A stretch of DNA of 64,000 nt from an uncultured Flavobacteriaceae bacterium (GTDB lineage: Bacteria > Bacteroidota > Bacteroidia > Flavobacteriales > Flavobacteriaceae): the NCBI GenBank assembly GCA_947498845.1, contig CANMLX010000014.1, positions 1-64,000 of the forward strand, in the 5' to 3' direction. The notes below the pieces were generated by a model that was not told the DNA's origin, did no database searches, and saw only the letters and a list, made by a program, of their open reading frames with translations. Of the stretch, positions 36,524 to 46,531 are shown piece by piece. The translations under genes were made by a program, and so were the position numbers. The stretch's first letter is position 1. Each line of letters begins with the position of its first letter.

Positions 36524-37248
36524 TTCTTAGACGATTTGTAAATTGTAGCCACACCCATCGTTTGCGGAAAATCCTCAACATTAATAAACCCAATTTCACG
36601 CAAAATATTGTTTAAAGCTTCTCCATAAGGAAAAACAGATGCAGATTCACATAAATACTTATAAGCACTTTTGTCTTTAGAAAACAGCTTTCCTATTAAT
36701 GGTAAAATATTTTTAGTGTAAAATTTATAGCCTTGTTTATAAGGTGTTTTAGTTGGGATTGAGGTCTCTAAAATAATAAAAACACCGTTTGGTTTTAAAA
36801 CTCTTAAAATTTCTGCGAGTCCTTTTTTAAGATGTTCAAAGTTGCGAACTCCAAAAGCAACAGTAATAGCATCGAAAGTATTATCTTTAAAAGGCATGCT
36901 TTCAGAATCTGCTAAAACCATTTCAATTTTATCAGATAATCCTTTTTTTTCAATTTTTTGTTTTCCAACTTCTAGCATACCACTACTAATGTCCAGACCA
37001 ATAATTTTTTCGGCATTGGTACTTGCCATACTTATTGCCAGATCACCAGTTCCTGTAGCGATATCTAATATTGTTTTAGCTTGGTGAGACTTAACTATAT
37101 TTACAACTTTTTTGCGCCATTTAACATCTATTCCAAATGAAATCACACGATTTAACCCATCGTAATTCTCAGATATAGTATCAAACATTTTTGCAACCTG
37201 TTCCTTTTTACTCAGGTTACTATCTTTGTAAGGTTTAATTTTAGACAA
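36520..37248 (-). CDS. ubiE: Demethylmenaquinone methyltransferase
   Basis: This SAM-dependent methyltransferase makes menaquinone from demethylmenaquinone (MenG/UbiE) at the inner membrane face. It has 242 residues. KEQVAKMFDTISENYDGLNRV (15-35) and FGIDVKWRKKVV are the family start; ILDIATGTGDLAI (60-72) binds SAM; FDAITVAFGVRNFEHLKKGL and EILRVLKPNG are motifs II and III. Start ATG 37248. It overlaps porT by 4 bp and leads that two-gene unit. Confidence 0.95.
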   Translation of the reverse strand: MSKIKPYKDSNLSKKEQVAKMFDTISENYDGLNRVISFGIDVKWRKKVVNIVKSHQAKTILDIATGTGDLAISMASTNAEKIIGLDISSGMLEVGKQKIEKKGLSDKIEMVLADSESMPFKDNTFDAITVAFGVRNFEHLKKGLAEILRVLKPNGVFIILETSIPTKTPYKQGYKFYTKNILPLIGKLFSKDKSAYKYLCESASVFPYGEALNNILREIGFINVEDFPQTMGVATIYKSSKK

Positions 37249-37353
37249 AGTGCTTTTTTTGACAAACCTACATAATTTATTTATACTTAAAAAGAGATAG
37301 GCTTACTAGAACTTTATCATAAATGCACTATTTAATAGGGCAATATGTATTTT

Positions 37354-37514
37354 ATACCATTTCTAACATAAAATTACTCAAATAAAACAGCTCTTTTTGC
37401 GCTATACTTCATCATAAAATAAAACCAGAACTTGGGCTATGCTTGAATTTTATTTTTCGCCTAACACAAAAATATTCTATTTTCTTTAGTGTAATTTTAT
37501 ATCAGAACTGGTAT
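37354..37514. mobile_element. MITE-like element, subfamily B, copy 2 (161 bp)
   Basis: It has the same length as copy 1 (27929-28089) and aligns with its reverse complement throughout. Ends are ATACCATTTCTAACATAAAA (left) and, from the right, ATACCAGTTCTGATATAAAA. It fills most of the ubiE/trkA gap (37249-37552) and ends 5 bp before the trkA -7 box, so it supplies the -33 region. Confidence 0.85.
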
Positions 37515-37519
37515 TATAG

Positions 37520-37527
37520 TATCTTTG
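37520..37527 (+). promoter_or_regulatory. -7 box of trkA-trkH (TATCTTTG)
   Basis: TATCTTTG is a full match to TAnnTTTG, 25 bp upstream of the trkA ATG. The sequence at the expected -33 distance is the end of the MITE-like element. Confidence 0.7.
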
Positions 37528-37552
37528 TACCACTTTTTTACATTTATATAAA

Positions 37553-38902
37553 ATGAAAATAATAATTGCTGGAGCTGGTGAAGTTGGATTTCATCTTGCA
37601 AAATTATTGTCTTACGAGTCCCAAGAGATAACCTTATTAGATACAGACAAAGAAAGTTTAACCTACGCAGATACACATTTAGATATTAAGGTAATACGTG
37701 GTGATGCAACTTCTATAGCTATATTAAAAGAAGCTAAAGTTGCTATTTGTGATTTGCTAATTGCTGTAACGGCATCCGAAACAACGAATATCACAATTTG
37801 TGTTTTAGCCAAACAATTAGGTACTAAACGTACTATAGCCAGGATATCTAATACTGAGTTTATTAATCACAAAGATGAAGTTGGATTCACCAGATTTGGA
37901 ATAGATGAGTTGATTTCTCCAGAAGCCTTAGCTTCTTCTGAAATTGAATTATCGCTAAGACAATCTTCCTTTAGTGAAACTTACGAGTTTGAAGAAGGTG
38001 CGTTAACGATGGCTGGTTTAACACTATCTAAATCGGCTTCATTTGTAGGTAAAACAGTTAAAGAAGCTGCAAAAATATTTCCAGAGATTCACTTTATTCC
38101 AATTGCAATACAACGCGAAGGCACTCAATTCACAATAATTCCTAGAGGTGATACAGAGTTTCATGAAGGCGACAATGTCGTATTTATTACTTCTGAAGGT
38201 GGTGCAGAAGAACTGTGCAGACTTACAGGAAAAGTGAATACCGAGATAAAGAATGTCATGATATTAGGTGGCAGTGAGATTGGTTGTAAAGCGGCTAGAA
38301 AATTAAGCGAAAAAGGAGTTAACATAAAACTTTTAGAAGGCGATAAGGAGAGAGCTTTTGATATTGCAGATAGATTACCAGAAGTATTAGTTATTAAAAG
38401 TGATGGTAAAAATGTAGATGTTTTAGATGAAGAAAATATTGGAGAAATGGATGCTTTTATAGCTGTAGGAGATAACTCTGAAACTAACATCATGTCATGC
38501 TTAGTCGCTAAATCTAAAGGTGTAAAGAAATCTGTAGCTCTAGTTGAAAATATGGATTATTTTGGTTTATCCCACTCCATAGGTATAGACACTTTAATAA
38601 ATAAAAAATTACTGGCTGCAAATAGTATTTTTAGGTACATACGTAAAGGCGAAGTAGTTGCCATGACCAAACTAAGTAATATGAATGCCGAGTTACTTGA
38701 ATTTGAGGTTAAATCTACCTCGGCAGTGTGTAACAAAACTATAAAAAATGTTGGTTTTCCACGTTCTGCCATTATTGGTGGTGTTATTAGAGGTGATGTT
38801 GGACATATAGCTCTTGGTGATTTTAAAATTCAGGAAGGCGATTTGGTAGTTGTTTGTAGTTTATTACGTTCTATAAAACGTGTTGAAAAATTATTCCTTT
38901 AA
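37553..38902 (+). CDS. trkA: Trk potassium-uptake peripheral subunit TrkA
   Basis: This cytosolic NAD-binding regulator gates the TrkH potassium channel. It has 449 residues, made of two RCK halves: the first Rossmann domain starts MKIIIAGAGEVGFHLAKLLS (GxGxxG) with VIRGDAT, followed by a TrkA-C domain (about 140-220). The second Rossmann starts VMILGGSEIGCKAARKLSEK near 230 with a TrkA-C domain at 365-449. It is followed after 12 bp by trkH, the two forming an operon from the promoter box at 37520. Confidence 0.95.
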   Translation: MKIIIAGAGEVGFHLAKLLSYESQEITLLDTDKESLTYADTHLDIKVIRGDATSIAILKEAKVAICDLLIAVTASETTNITICVLAKQLGTKRTIARISNTEFINHKDEVGFTRFGIDELISPEALASSEIELSLRQSSFSETYEFEEGALTMAGLTLSKSASFVGKTVKEAAKIFPEIHFIPIAIQREGTQFTIIPRGDTEFHEGDNVVFITSEGGAEELCRLTGKVNTEIKNVMILGGSEIGCKAARKLSEKGVNIKLLEGDKERAFDIADRLPEVLVIKSDGKNVDVLDEENIGEMDAFIAVGDNSETNIMSCLVAKSKGVKKSVALVENMDYFGLSHSIGIDTLINKKLLAANSIFRYIRKGEVVAMTKLSNMNAELLEFEVKSTSAVCNKTIKNVGFPRSAIIGGVIRGDVGHIALGDFKIQEGDLVVVCSLLRSIKRVEKLFL

Positions 38903-38914
38903 CGTTCGTCTCTA

Positions 38915-40408
38915 ATGAAACTTAACTACAAGATAATTTTCCACTTTCTAGGGTTATTAATTATTTTTAATGGAGGATTTATGCTTATATCCTCATTAAT
39001 AAGCCTTATCTATCAAGACGGTGTAACTCTAGAGTTGTTTTTAGCTTCAATGCTAACCTTAGTTACGGGGGGGCTTTCAATGCTATTTACCAGAAAGCCA
39101 AAAAAAGAAATCAATAAACGTGAAGGTTATATTGTTGTCGCTTTTGGTTGGATAATTATGGCTTTATTTGGCACACTTCCTTATATCTGTACCGGAAGTA
39201 TTCCAAATTTCACTAATGCCTTTTTCGAAACCATGTCTGGTTATACCACCACAGGAGCTTCTATTTTAAACGATATAGAAGCTGTTCCTAAAGGCGTTTT
39301 ATTTTGGCGTAGTTTAACCCATTGGATTGGAGGTATGGGGATTATTGTACTTGCTATAGCCATACTACCACTACTTGGTATTGGCGGTATGCAAATGTTT
39401 GCTGCCGAAGCACCAGGACCTAGTGCCGATAAATTACACCCAAGAATTACAGATACAGCGAAACGCTTATGGCTAATATACTTTGGATATACTGCTGCCG
39501 AAACGCTTTTATTAAGTGTAGCAGGCATGTCTTTTTTTGATGCTATTAACCATGCTTTATCTACTGTTTCTACTGGAGGATTTTCAACTAAAAACTCAAG
39601 TGTAGCTTACTGGAACGATCAGCCTATAATACAATACATTATTATATTATTTATGTTTTTGGCAGGGACTAATTTTGTATTAAGTTATTTTGCATTTAAA
39701 GGCAAGGTTCAAAAAGTACTCCGAGACGAAGAATTTAAATTTTATTTTCGTTTTATAGCAGCGTTTACTATTGTAGCGGCGCTTGTTATCTATTTTAAGG
39801 CAGATATATCAAAATCATCTATAGATCACCCAATGGTTTGGGGAGAAGGCGAAAGTGCTTTTAGACATGCTCTATTTCAAGTATTAGCAGTAATAACTAC
39901 AACTGGTTTTGTCTCGGCAGATTATACATTATGGACACCTTTTTTAGTTGTTTTCTTTTTTGGTATTATGTTTTTAGGCGGATCTGCTGGTAGTACATCT
40001 GGAGGCGTTAAAGTAGTACGCCATCTCATACTAATTAAAAATGGATTTTTAGAATTTAAACGCTCATTACATCCAAGCGCTATATTGCCAGTAAGGTATA
40101 ACAAGAAAGCCATTTCTGGTGATATTGTTTTTAATATTCTGGCGTTTTTTATTCTATACATGTTGTCTTTTATAATAGGCGCACTGGTATTTTCTATGTT
40201 TGGGATAAATTTTGAGTCTGCTATAGGGCTTTCTGCTTCCAGTTTGGGTAATGTAGGGCCCGCTTTGGGAGATTTTGGCCCTGTAAATAATTATGCCGCA
40301 TTACCTCCTTTAGCGCAGTGGTGGGCTTCTTTTTTAATGCTTATAGGCCGTTTAGAATTATTTACCGTACTTGTGTTGTTTACCCCTTTCTTTTGGAGAA
40401 ATAGATAG
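38915..40408 (+). CDS. trkH: Trk potassium-uptake channel subunit TrkH
   Basis: This inner-membrane potassium transporter has 497 residues and about ten hydrophobic helices in the four-fold M1-P-M2 pattern. Selectivity-filter segments are visible: TMSGYTTTGASIL (about 106-118), LSTVSTGGFST, VITTTGFVSADY and ASSLGNVGPALGD, each with the key glycine. GGMGIIVLAIAILPLLGIGG and GSAGSTSGGVKVVRHL are TrkH landmarks. It lies 12 bp after trkA, with which it forms the Trk system. Confidence 0.95.
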   Translation: MKLNYKIIFHFLGLLIIFNGGFMLISSLISLIYQDGVTLELFLASMLTLVTGGLSMLFTRKPKKEINKREGYIVVAFGWIIMALFGTLPYICTGSIPNFTNAFFETMSGYTTTGASILNDIEAVPKGVLFWRSLTHWIGGMGIIVLAIAILPLLGIGGMQMFAAEAPGPSADKLHPRITDTAKRLWLIYFGYTAAETLLLSVAGMSFFDAINHALSTVSTGGFSTKNSSVAYWNDQPIIQYIIILFMFLAGTNFVLSYFAFKGKVQKVLRDEEFKFYFRFIAAFTIVAALVIYFKADISKSSIDHPMVWGEGESAFRHALFQVLAVITTTGFVSADYTLWTPFLVVFFFGIMFLGGSAGSTSGGVKVVRHLILIKNGFLEFKRSLHPSAILPVRYNKKAISGDIVFNILAFFILYMLSFIIGALVFSMFGINFESAIGLSASSLGNVGPALGDFGPVNNYAALPPLAQWWASFLMLIGRLELFTVLVLFTPFFWRNR

Positions 40409-40455
40409 AACATATTTTATACCAATTACGTAATTTAATTTCGTATAAATATTTT

Positions 40456-40564
40456 TGTCAACTTCGAGTGTCACGCTTTAGCATGATGTATCGAGAAGTT
40501 ACAAACCTGTTCTCGATACATTTTTTATTTCGTTATCTCTTCATAAAAAACACTCGAACTGACA
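40456..40564. repeat. Composite palindromic repeat (109 bp)
   Basis: The ends TGTCAACTTCGAGTG and CACTCGAACTGACA form an inverted repeat with one gap and one mismatch. An inner pair, ATGTATCGAGAA and TTCTCGATACAT, is perfectly complementary. The TTCGAGTG/TGTCA words are typical of flavobacterial intergenic repeats. Confidence 0.75.
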
Positions 40565-40684
40565 TATGCAAAAATTTTAATCGTAAATCGTATCAATTCA
40601 AACAAAGGTTACTTTATTTAAAACGAGTTTCGACATTGAAATTACTGACAATATGAATCTTACGATTTAACTCAATAAAATTGT

Positions 40685-40820
40685 TGTCATTCAGACATTA
40701 TCAAAAACAAAATATATTTTGTTGAAGATACAAAGCGAAGCTTTTGAGGAAGAATCTACTCTATCGTCGCTCGTTCCTCTCTCTCCCTGCCTGACGGCAG
40801 CTACAGTATCGAAATTGACA
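40685..40820. repeat. Degenerate palindromic repeat with TGCCTGACGGCA core
   Basis: TGTCATTCAGAC at the left and GACATGG at the right resemble ends of GTCATTC-type repeats. The interior has TGCC-TGAC-GGCA (four-base arms), preceded by a CTCGTTCCTCTC stretch. Decay makes the limits uncertain. Confidence 0.5.
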
Positions 40821-40952
40821 TGGTTCTAAAAACCAACAACATAACTTAAAAATAAAATTAAGTTACATAGAAATCACGTTTAAATAAAGTATTGAAAGCA
40901 TTAAGTATTTATAAAATTATATATTGATGTTTTTGATTGTAATAAATCATTT

Positions 40953-41114
40953 ATACCAAATAAACTATAAAGTTATGCTAAAAATACACAGTTGCTTTTT
41001 TCTTTTTTGAAGCTGTGGGATGTTTGCATAGCATAGCTATGTAAGCGTTACCACAATAAAGAAAGAGGAAAAATGAACACGTATTTTGGCGTAATTATAT
41101 GGCTTATTTGGTAT
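40953..41114. mobile_element. MITE-like element, subfamily C (162 bp)
   Basis: Terminal inverted repeats: ATACCAAATAAACTATAAAG at the left and ATACCAAATAAGCCATATAA from the right, imperfect but extending past 30 bp. Length, ATACC...GGTAT ends and the GCATAGCATAGCTATG core match subfamilies A and B, but the rest of the sequence differs. Single copy in this window. Confidence 0.78.
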
Positions 41115-41336
41115 TACATACCATTTTCTTCTATAATTTTAAATACAATGATTCTATAATAAGAAATCGACTATAAAATAGAACTGTTTATAGTTTAATT
41201 TTATAGTCGATTAGGTATGATATATCAACATCAATTCTTATGTCTATTCAGGTTTATAAATAAGTAATATAACAAGACTGATATTAGGCTTCTATATTAT
41301 AGTTAAGAACTGATAGTTTTCTAAAAAACACTTTAA

Positions 41337-42212
41337 TTACTTTACAAATTTTAAAGTAGCATTTTTACCCAAAACAGTTTCTAATTTAGCGATATAAAGT
41401 CCTTTACTCAAATTACTTAAAGCTATTAGAGAATTTTTACTATTTATTTTTGTAGTTGAACTAATAACAGCTCCAGAAGTACTATAAATCGTTACAGATT
41501 CCAAATTTTCTTTGGTCTTCACACTTAGCGTAGCTGTTTTATTATCAAAATACGCGCTCACACCTATGGCTTCGGCATTTAAAACGTTTAAAGTATGTGA
41601 TCCGTTTGCAGAACCTCCTAATTGAGCAGCAGTGGAGCCTTGCATTAAATTATCAAGAATGTATTTTTCATCTGCTTGAACATTAACCTCATTATTGGTA
41701 CCTGAATTTTCATTACCAAATGCTCTTACATCAAAAAAGATATCAAAAGTTGTTTTTGTACCTGTAGCAGGTGCATTCAAGGCAGGAGCAGCACTCATAT
41801 CAAAAACAGCTCTCAACCATGGCCCAAAACCATCGCCTTGTATAGCGCCATTTGTATAAGGAACATCGATCTCATTTCCTCCATCATTAAATTTAAGTGT
41901 AATAACGCCGTTAGCTTTTTCAGATCTAAAATCAATTGAAAAGAATAGACCCGTTGATGTATCTATAGATCCAGTAGTTAAAGTGTAACGGTCTGCAGAC
42001 CACCATGCTTGCCCTGTTGGGTGAGTAACTTCTAAGGCTTTATCGGCAGCATCACCTGTAAATCCTGTAACTTCTGCTGTAGTTGTTGGTCCCCCTCCAT
42101 GAGTACTTCCGACTGTATAATCTGCACTATTGTCATAATTTAAAAGTACCGTTTGGGCACTAGCTACACTAGTAATTGTAAGTAAACTTAGTAAAAAAGT
42201 AATTTTTTTCAT
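41337..42212 (-). CDS. Type IX-sorted secreted protein, possible carbohydrate-binding beta-sandwich
   Basis: The 291-residue product has a signal peptide ending SVASAQ (20). Residues 22-200 form a predicted beta-sandwich (YDNSADYTVGSTHGG; GLFFSIDFRSEKANGVITLK; TTFDIFFDVRAFGNENSG) of a family I cannot name; such folds often bind sugar. The last 75 residues (ISVSAYFDNKTATLSVKTKE-like strands, then SNLSKGLYIAKLETVLGKNATLKFVK) are a type IX sorting domain. Its promoter region shares a 13-bp palindrome and a TTGCGTTA element with susC at matching spacing, so it probably belongs to the same regulon, though it is 8 kb downstream and has its own promoter. Confidence 0.75.
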   Translation of the reverse strand: MKKITFLLSLLTITSVASAQTVLLNYDNSADYTVGSTHGGGPTTTAEVTGFTGDAADKALEVTHPTGQAWWSADRYTLTTGSIDTSTGLFFSIDFRSEKANGVITLKFNDGGNEIDVPYTNGAIQGDGFGPWLRAVFDMSAAPALNAPATGTKTTFDIFFDVRAFGNENSGTNNEVNVQADEKYILDNLMQGSTAAQLGGSANGSHTLNVLNAEAIGVSAYFDNKTATLSVKTKENLESVTIYSTSGAVISSTTKINSKNSLIALSNLSKGLYIAKLETVLGKNATLKFVK

Positions 42213-42274
42213 AATGTCGTTATGTTTAATTTATTAGTTAACGCAATGTAGAAAACTATCTAAATATGTTGTTA

Positions 42275-42287
42275 GAACATATGTTTC
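42275..42287. promoter_or_regulatory. Palindrome GAACATATGTTTC upstream of the 41337-42212 gene
   Basis: Identical in reverse complement to the palindrome at 53381-53393 before susC. It stands 63 bp upstream of the start codon at 42212 and 28 bp upstream of the shared TTGCGTTA element (42239-42246, minus strand). A further half-like word, GAACATATAT, lies nearby at 42298-42307 (minus strand). Confidence 0.6.
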
Positions 42288-42446
42288 TTTATGAGTAATA
42301 TATGTTCTTATTTATTTAATTTTACAGTCCGACACCAAAAACACAACCAATTCTCTAAACCAAGCATTATAAACTCAAAATCAAAATATTAGCTCACTAC
42401 TTAGTTTGTAGATTTTAGATTTTATAAAATACCATTCGTACAACAA

Positions 42447-45400
42447 TTATTTCACTATTAGTTTATATTCTTTATTAATTTTAAGTATATAGATTCCTGA
42501 ACTTAAATTACGACGTAAGTTTATTTTAGTTGTTTTTAAAAGTTCGTTATACTCTATATTTAGTATTTTTATTACGCTGCCTCTAGTATCAATTAAACTA
42601 AAAACATCTGAATGTAATGTATTTGCTACATAAATAATACCATCTGAATTTATGGGATTAGGATAAACAACATATTTTGGATTATTTTCTTTATTGAAGT
42701 TATTTTTTCCACTAAAATATTCTACACCAAAATTAAATGCTTCTTTTCCTATTTTTTCTCCAATTAATCTACCAGGGATATCATCTGCCGGAGGGTGTAT
42801 ACCTCCCCAAATTCTAGACAGACTACATTGATCTGATGCATCTCTGTAAGTAGCCCATTGCAATTTAACATCAACACTTGGTCCTTCCTCAAAAACTAAG
42901 AATTCATTTTTTCTCGCTATGAATTCCCCGTACCCACCAGGGAAATATTCATTCCCTGTTATAAGTGTCATTATTTCAGCAGCAGCTCTGGAATAAGTTG
43001 AATGTCCAGAAACAAAGCCAGCAAAAGGAGGAGTAACAAAACTTGGACGTTGATAAGGCCACCAGTTCTCTGCTAAAATCCACCCAACCTCGGCTAAGTC
43101 TGTATCTGTATTACCTATATAATCATGACCACGCCATGTATACAATTTTATTTTACCAACATGTTCATTTTGCCTTCCAGCTAGGGGGGCATCCATTTCA
43201 ACGATCTCTATATAACCATTTTGTAAAGGTATACCTGCAACATGGTAATTATCTTTAGTGTTATCTGTACTTTGCCCCAATCCTGCCATATAACGAATTG
43301 CCGATATGGGTCTAATATAATCATACCAACCTTTAATACTCCATGCAGAAATCGCTGCATCATGCATGGCGCCTCCCATTAGAAAATAAGATTTCACATC
43401 CCATTCTAGAGCAGAAAGAATATCTCCAGTTCCATTTAACTTTTTTTCTAATTCAGGGTGATCGTTAACATAGTTTAATAATGTAAACCAATGCCCCGGA
43501 GGTGTTTCAGAATCTGGACCATCCGCCCAAAATTCGGCAAGTACTCTAGTATAATCTCCTCTGGGAACCATTTGCGTCTCGTAAGGAGCATTAGTATACG
43601 GATTAATCGAATGTCCTTCACCAATATCTCCTCCTTCCAAAAAATTATAAAAATCTGGATAGTCAGAATAACTGCTTGGCAAATTAGAAATATCTATATT
43701 ACCAATAGATTTTGGTGATATATCCCATAAAACATTGTCTGAAGGATCTAGATGAGCTCCCCAAACAGAAACCATAGAAAACCCCCATTTATAGGCTTCG
43801 CTAGATGAATTATTAGCCTCAATATTTAAATGAGGAGGAGAACCTGGGTCATGAAAAACATAATATTCGTTATTAGCTCTGGAGAATGTAGATTTAAATT
43901 CATCTTTTAAAGCAAAAGGTCCTACTTCACCCCATTCTGGGCTTAAAAAATCTGGCGTATCTTGAGAAATTAAGTTCCCACTTTGATCAATAAACTCTTT
44001 TAAACTTAATGGTTGCCAACGGTTTGGATTTGTTAAAGTTGTGTTTCCAGAGTTTTGAGGGAATAATGGAAGGTTTTCTGGTGAATAATGCGCATTATCA
44101 TATTCAAATTGTTCTCTAGAACCATCTGTATTTCCATAGTTAATAATTGTTTGCGCTATAAAATTGCCAAGTGCGGCTGCATTGCCATTAGAGTAATTTA
44201 ATGAAATAAAATCTGTGTCATACCCTAATTGTTCCATTATATGATCAAATAAGTTTATAGTTGTTTCAGAACTGGGTGATTTTTTAAATCTATGCGATAA
44301 TATCCTGTATGCAGCATAACTCATAGTTTTTACCCTAAGCTCATCTATGGTAAGGTCTTTATCGATAGTTTCTGAAGGTGTAAAACCATCAAAATTACTC
44401 GTAAAGTCGTTAACAGTGTTGCCAATTAAATAAGTACGGGCCTTATTGTCGTATAATGCCCAAGAGTCATATAGAGCTATACTAGTATGAAATAAATTTC
44501 TAGCATGAACAGTAGGTCTGGCATAATCCCCTCTAATAGCATTTAATAAGGCTTCGTTCCAAAGTCTAGCTACAGAATGTTCTTGAGATATATTATTAGC
44601 ACTTAAATCTATATTTAGCTCTACCGTTTCACTATAACATGAGTTATCAAATTCTTCTACAGTTACATGTCCTCTTTCGTTGACTCCCCATTTTACGCGT
44701 ATCGTATTAGTGCCATGTCCATTTAATATTTCACCACCTTCAATAGTCCAAGAGAAAATGCTATTTTCACTTGCTGAAGTATATGTGTATGTTTCTGTAC
44801 TCAAAAAACTAGGGCTTACATTGCCTGTAATTTCACTAGCTAATACATATTCGCAAGAATTATCTGGAATGGTGGCAAGAGGATTATAATTACACGATTT
44901 AGGATCTGTACAGCCTGTAATTTTTATAACTTCTGGAATGCTGTAGGTTTCAAAACCATTACCTTCTGTGAACAGTATAGATTGGTTAGTATCAAAATTA
45001 GTATAGGATTCTTCTATACCAGAAGGCCATTTTATATTAATTTGGGATATATCTGTTGCATCTGCAAGCCCAAAATGGAGCGGTTTTAAACTTTGAGAAA
45101 AATGCGTTATAGATGCATTGTATCTATGTATTGTCCCGTTATTAGTTGTCACTGAAACAATAGTTCCTATGGCATCTCTATTTGAAGTTGTGCCTCTTAA
45201 AGCAACCTTAAACCATTTTAAATTATTATTTGAATCAATCGTCTTGTTTTCAAAAAAATGAGATTCTTTATCACTATTCGTAACAAATAAGTCTAAATCG
45301 CCATCGTTATCATAATCAAAAGCTACTGGTGTCACGCTTGTAGCCTCATCTGTAAAGCCTTTTGCAACAGATGTTTCTTTAAACGTATTTTCTCCATTAG

Positions 45401-46487
45401 CATATAAATTCTCAAAATAAAAATTTCTTTGCTTTACTGGAATGTCTGTTTTATAGCCATTAGTGACAAAAAGATCTTCATCTCCATCTAAATCAAAATC
45501 GGCAAAAATAGGCCCCCAAGCCCATCCTGTATTTACTACATTATTAGTTTCAGCTAGGTTAACAAAACTATTATTACCATTATTAGTTAATAAGGGGTTT
45601 AATTTAATAGTAGCTATATAAAAATCAAAAAAACCATCATTATTATAATCTCCAATAGCCATACCCATATCATCTGCTGTATGGTCTAATCCATAAATAG
45701 CCGATTCTTCTTCAAATTTCAAACCATTTTTATTAATAAAAACATCACTATGTGCATTAAAGAAGTCTTGAGTAACATACAAATCCATCCAACCATCAGA
45801 GTTAAAATCAAATGGGATGCTCATAAAAGACGCACTTAAAGATGGATTAAAGAACTGTGCTGTAGCATTTTGAAATGTTCCATCACCGTTATTAATATAA
45901 AATTCATTAGATTGACAACGTGCCCAAACGGATATATATATGTCTAAAAACCCATCGTTATTGGCATCAAACCAAGTTGCACCTGTATTAGAACAATCAT
46001 TATATGTATTAAATCCAGCACTTTCTGTAACATCTTCAAAGGTCCCATCACCTTTATTATGAAATAACTGTATTTTAGTAGAGTGGGTAAAAAATAGGTC
46101 TGGATAGCCATCGTTATCATAATCACCCCAGGCTACACTATTTTTAAATCCATCTGACTCAGGATTATCAATATTAGTCTCTTCTTCTAAAAGAAGATTC
46201 TTAAAACCAGCTTCCTCGGTAACGTCTGTAAATGTTCCATTACTATTATTTCTAAATAGCTTGCTCTTACTATTAGATTTGAAATCAGAATCTCTTGCTT
46301 TTGATACTATAAAAATATCTAAATCTAAATCACCATCATAGTCTGCAACCGCAGCACCATTATTCTCGGAGACAACACTAATCCCAACTAATTCTTCTAT
46401 TCGCTCAAAAGATTGCGCTTTAGCTATTCTACTTATACTTACAATTATAATAAAGGAAATAGCTAACAGACTTTTATTGTAATACAT
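42447..46487 (-). CDS. Giant secreted FG-GAP/ASPIC protein fused to a vanadium-haloperoxidase-like domain
   Basis: About 1346 residues from ATG 46487; the frame is open to a TTG at 46496, but the ATG directly begins a signal peptide ending RIAKAQ. Residues 25-430 carry FG-GAP/VCBS repeats (VADYDGDLDLDIFIV, WGDYDNDGYPDLFF, ADFDLDGDEDLFVTNG) and 430-520 an ASPIC/UnbV domain. A GCTDPKSCNYNP cysteine motif and a PKD-like domain follow. Residues 640-1270 form a PAP2/vanadium-haloperoxidase core: RP of YDYIRPISAIRYM near 1060, VSGHSTYSRAAAE near 1164, and SRIWGGIHPPADD near 1230 with the vanadate-linked His. A type IX sorting domain closes it. It may oxidise halides or act as a phosphatase. It follows the SusC-SusD-lipoprotein genes, past a terminator. 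Confidence 0.85.
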   Translation of the reverse strand: MYYNKSLLAISFIIIVSISRIAKAQSFERIEELVGISVVSENNGAAVADYDGDLDLDIFIVSKARDSDFKSNSKSKLFRNNSNGTFTDVTEEAGFKNLLLEEETNIDNPESDGFKNSVAWGDYDNDGYPDLFFTHSTKIQLFHNKGDGTFEDVTESAGFNTYNDCSNTGATWFDANNDGFLDIYISVWARCQSNEFYINNGDGTFQNATAQFFNPSLSASFMSIPFDFNSDGWMDLYVTQDFFNAHSDVFINKNGLKFEEESAIYGLDHTADDMGMAIGDYNNDGFFDFYIATIKLNPLLTNNGNNSFVNLAETNNVVNTGWAWGPIFADFDLDGDEDLFVTNGYKTDIPVKQRNFYFENLYANGENTFKETSVAKGFTDEATSVTPVAFDYDNDGDLDLFVTNSDKESHFFENKTIDSNNNLKWFKVALRGTTSNRDAIGTIVSVTTNNGTIHRYNASITHFSQSLKPLHFGLADATDISQINIKWPSGIEESYTNFDTNQSILFTEGNGFETYSIPEVIKITGCTDPKSCNYNPLATIPDNSCEYVLASEITGNVSPSFLSTETYTYTSASENSIFSWTIEGGEILNGHGTNTIRVKWGVNERGHVTVEEFDNSCYSETVELNIDLSANNISQEHSVARLWNEALLNAIRGDYARPTVHARNLFHTSIALYDSWALYDNKARTYLIGNTVNDFTSNFDGFTPSETIDKDLTIDELRVKTMSYAAYRILSHRFKKSPSSETTINLFDHIMEQLGYDTDFISLNYSNGNAAALGNFIAQTIINYGNTDGSREQFEYDNAHYSPENLPLFPQNSGNTTLTNPNRWQPLSLKEFIDQSGNLISQDTPDFLSPEWGEVGPFALKDEFKSTFSRANNEYYVFHDPGSPPHLNIEANNSSSEAYKWGFSMVSVWGAHLDPSDNVLWDISPKSIGNIDISNLPSSYSDYPDFYNFLEGGDIGEGHSINPYTNAPYETQMVPRGDYTRVLAEFWADGPDSETPPGHWFTLLNYVNDHPELEKKLNGTGDILSALEWDVKSYFLMGGAMHDAAISAWSIKGWYDYIRPISAIRYMAGLGQSTDNTKDNYHVAGIPLQNGYIEIVEMDAPLAGRQNEHVGKIKLYTWRGHDYIGNTDTDLAEVGWILAENWWPYQRPSFVTPPFAGFVSGHSTYSRAAAEIMTLITGNEYFPGGYGEFIARKNEFLVFEEGPSVDVKLQWATYRDASDQCSLSRIWGGIHPPADDIPGRLIGEKIGKEAFNFGVEYFSGKNNFNKENNPKYVVYPNPINSDGIIYVANTLHSDVFSLIDTRGSVIKILNIEYNELLKTTKINLRRNLSSGIYILKINKEYKLIVK

Positions 46488-46531
46488 AAATACCAATACA
46501 TTTTTAATATTAATAAACTAGCTATAATGAA

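Larger units (their letters stand above)
40409..41336. other. Repeat-rich intergenic region, no gene
   Basis: No coding sequence is seen in about 930 bp. It holds a solo ATACCAATT end at 40419, a composite palindromic repeat (40456-40564), a decayed second repeat (40685-40820) and a MITE-like element (40953-41114). It separates trkH from the convergent SusC/SusD locus and seems to collect mobile repeats. Confidence 0.75.
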
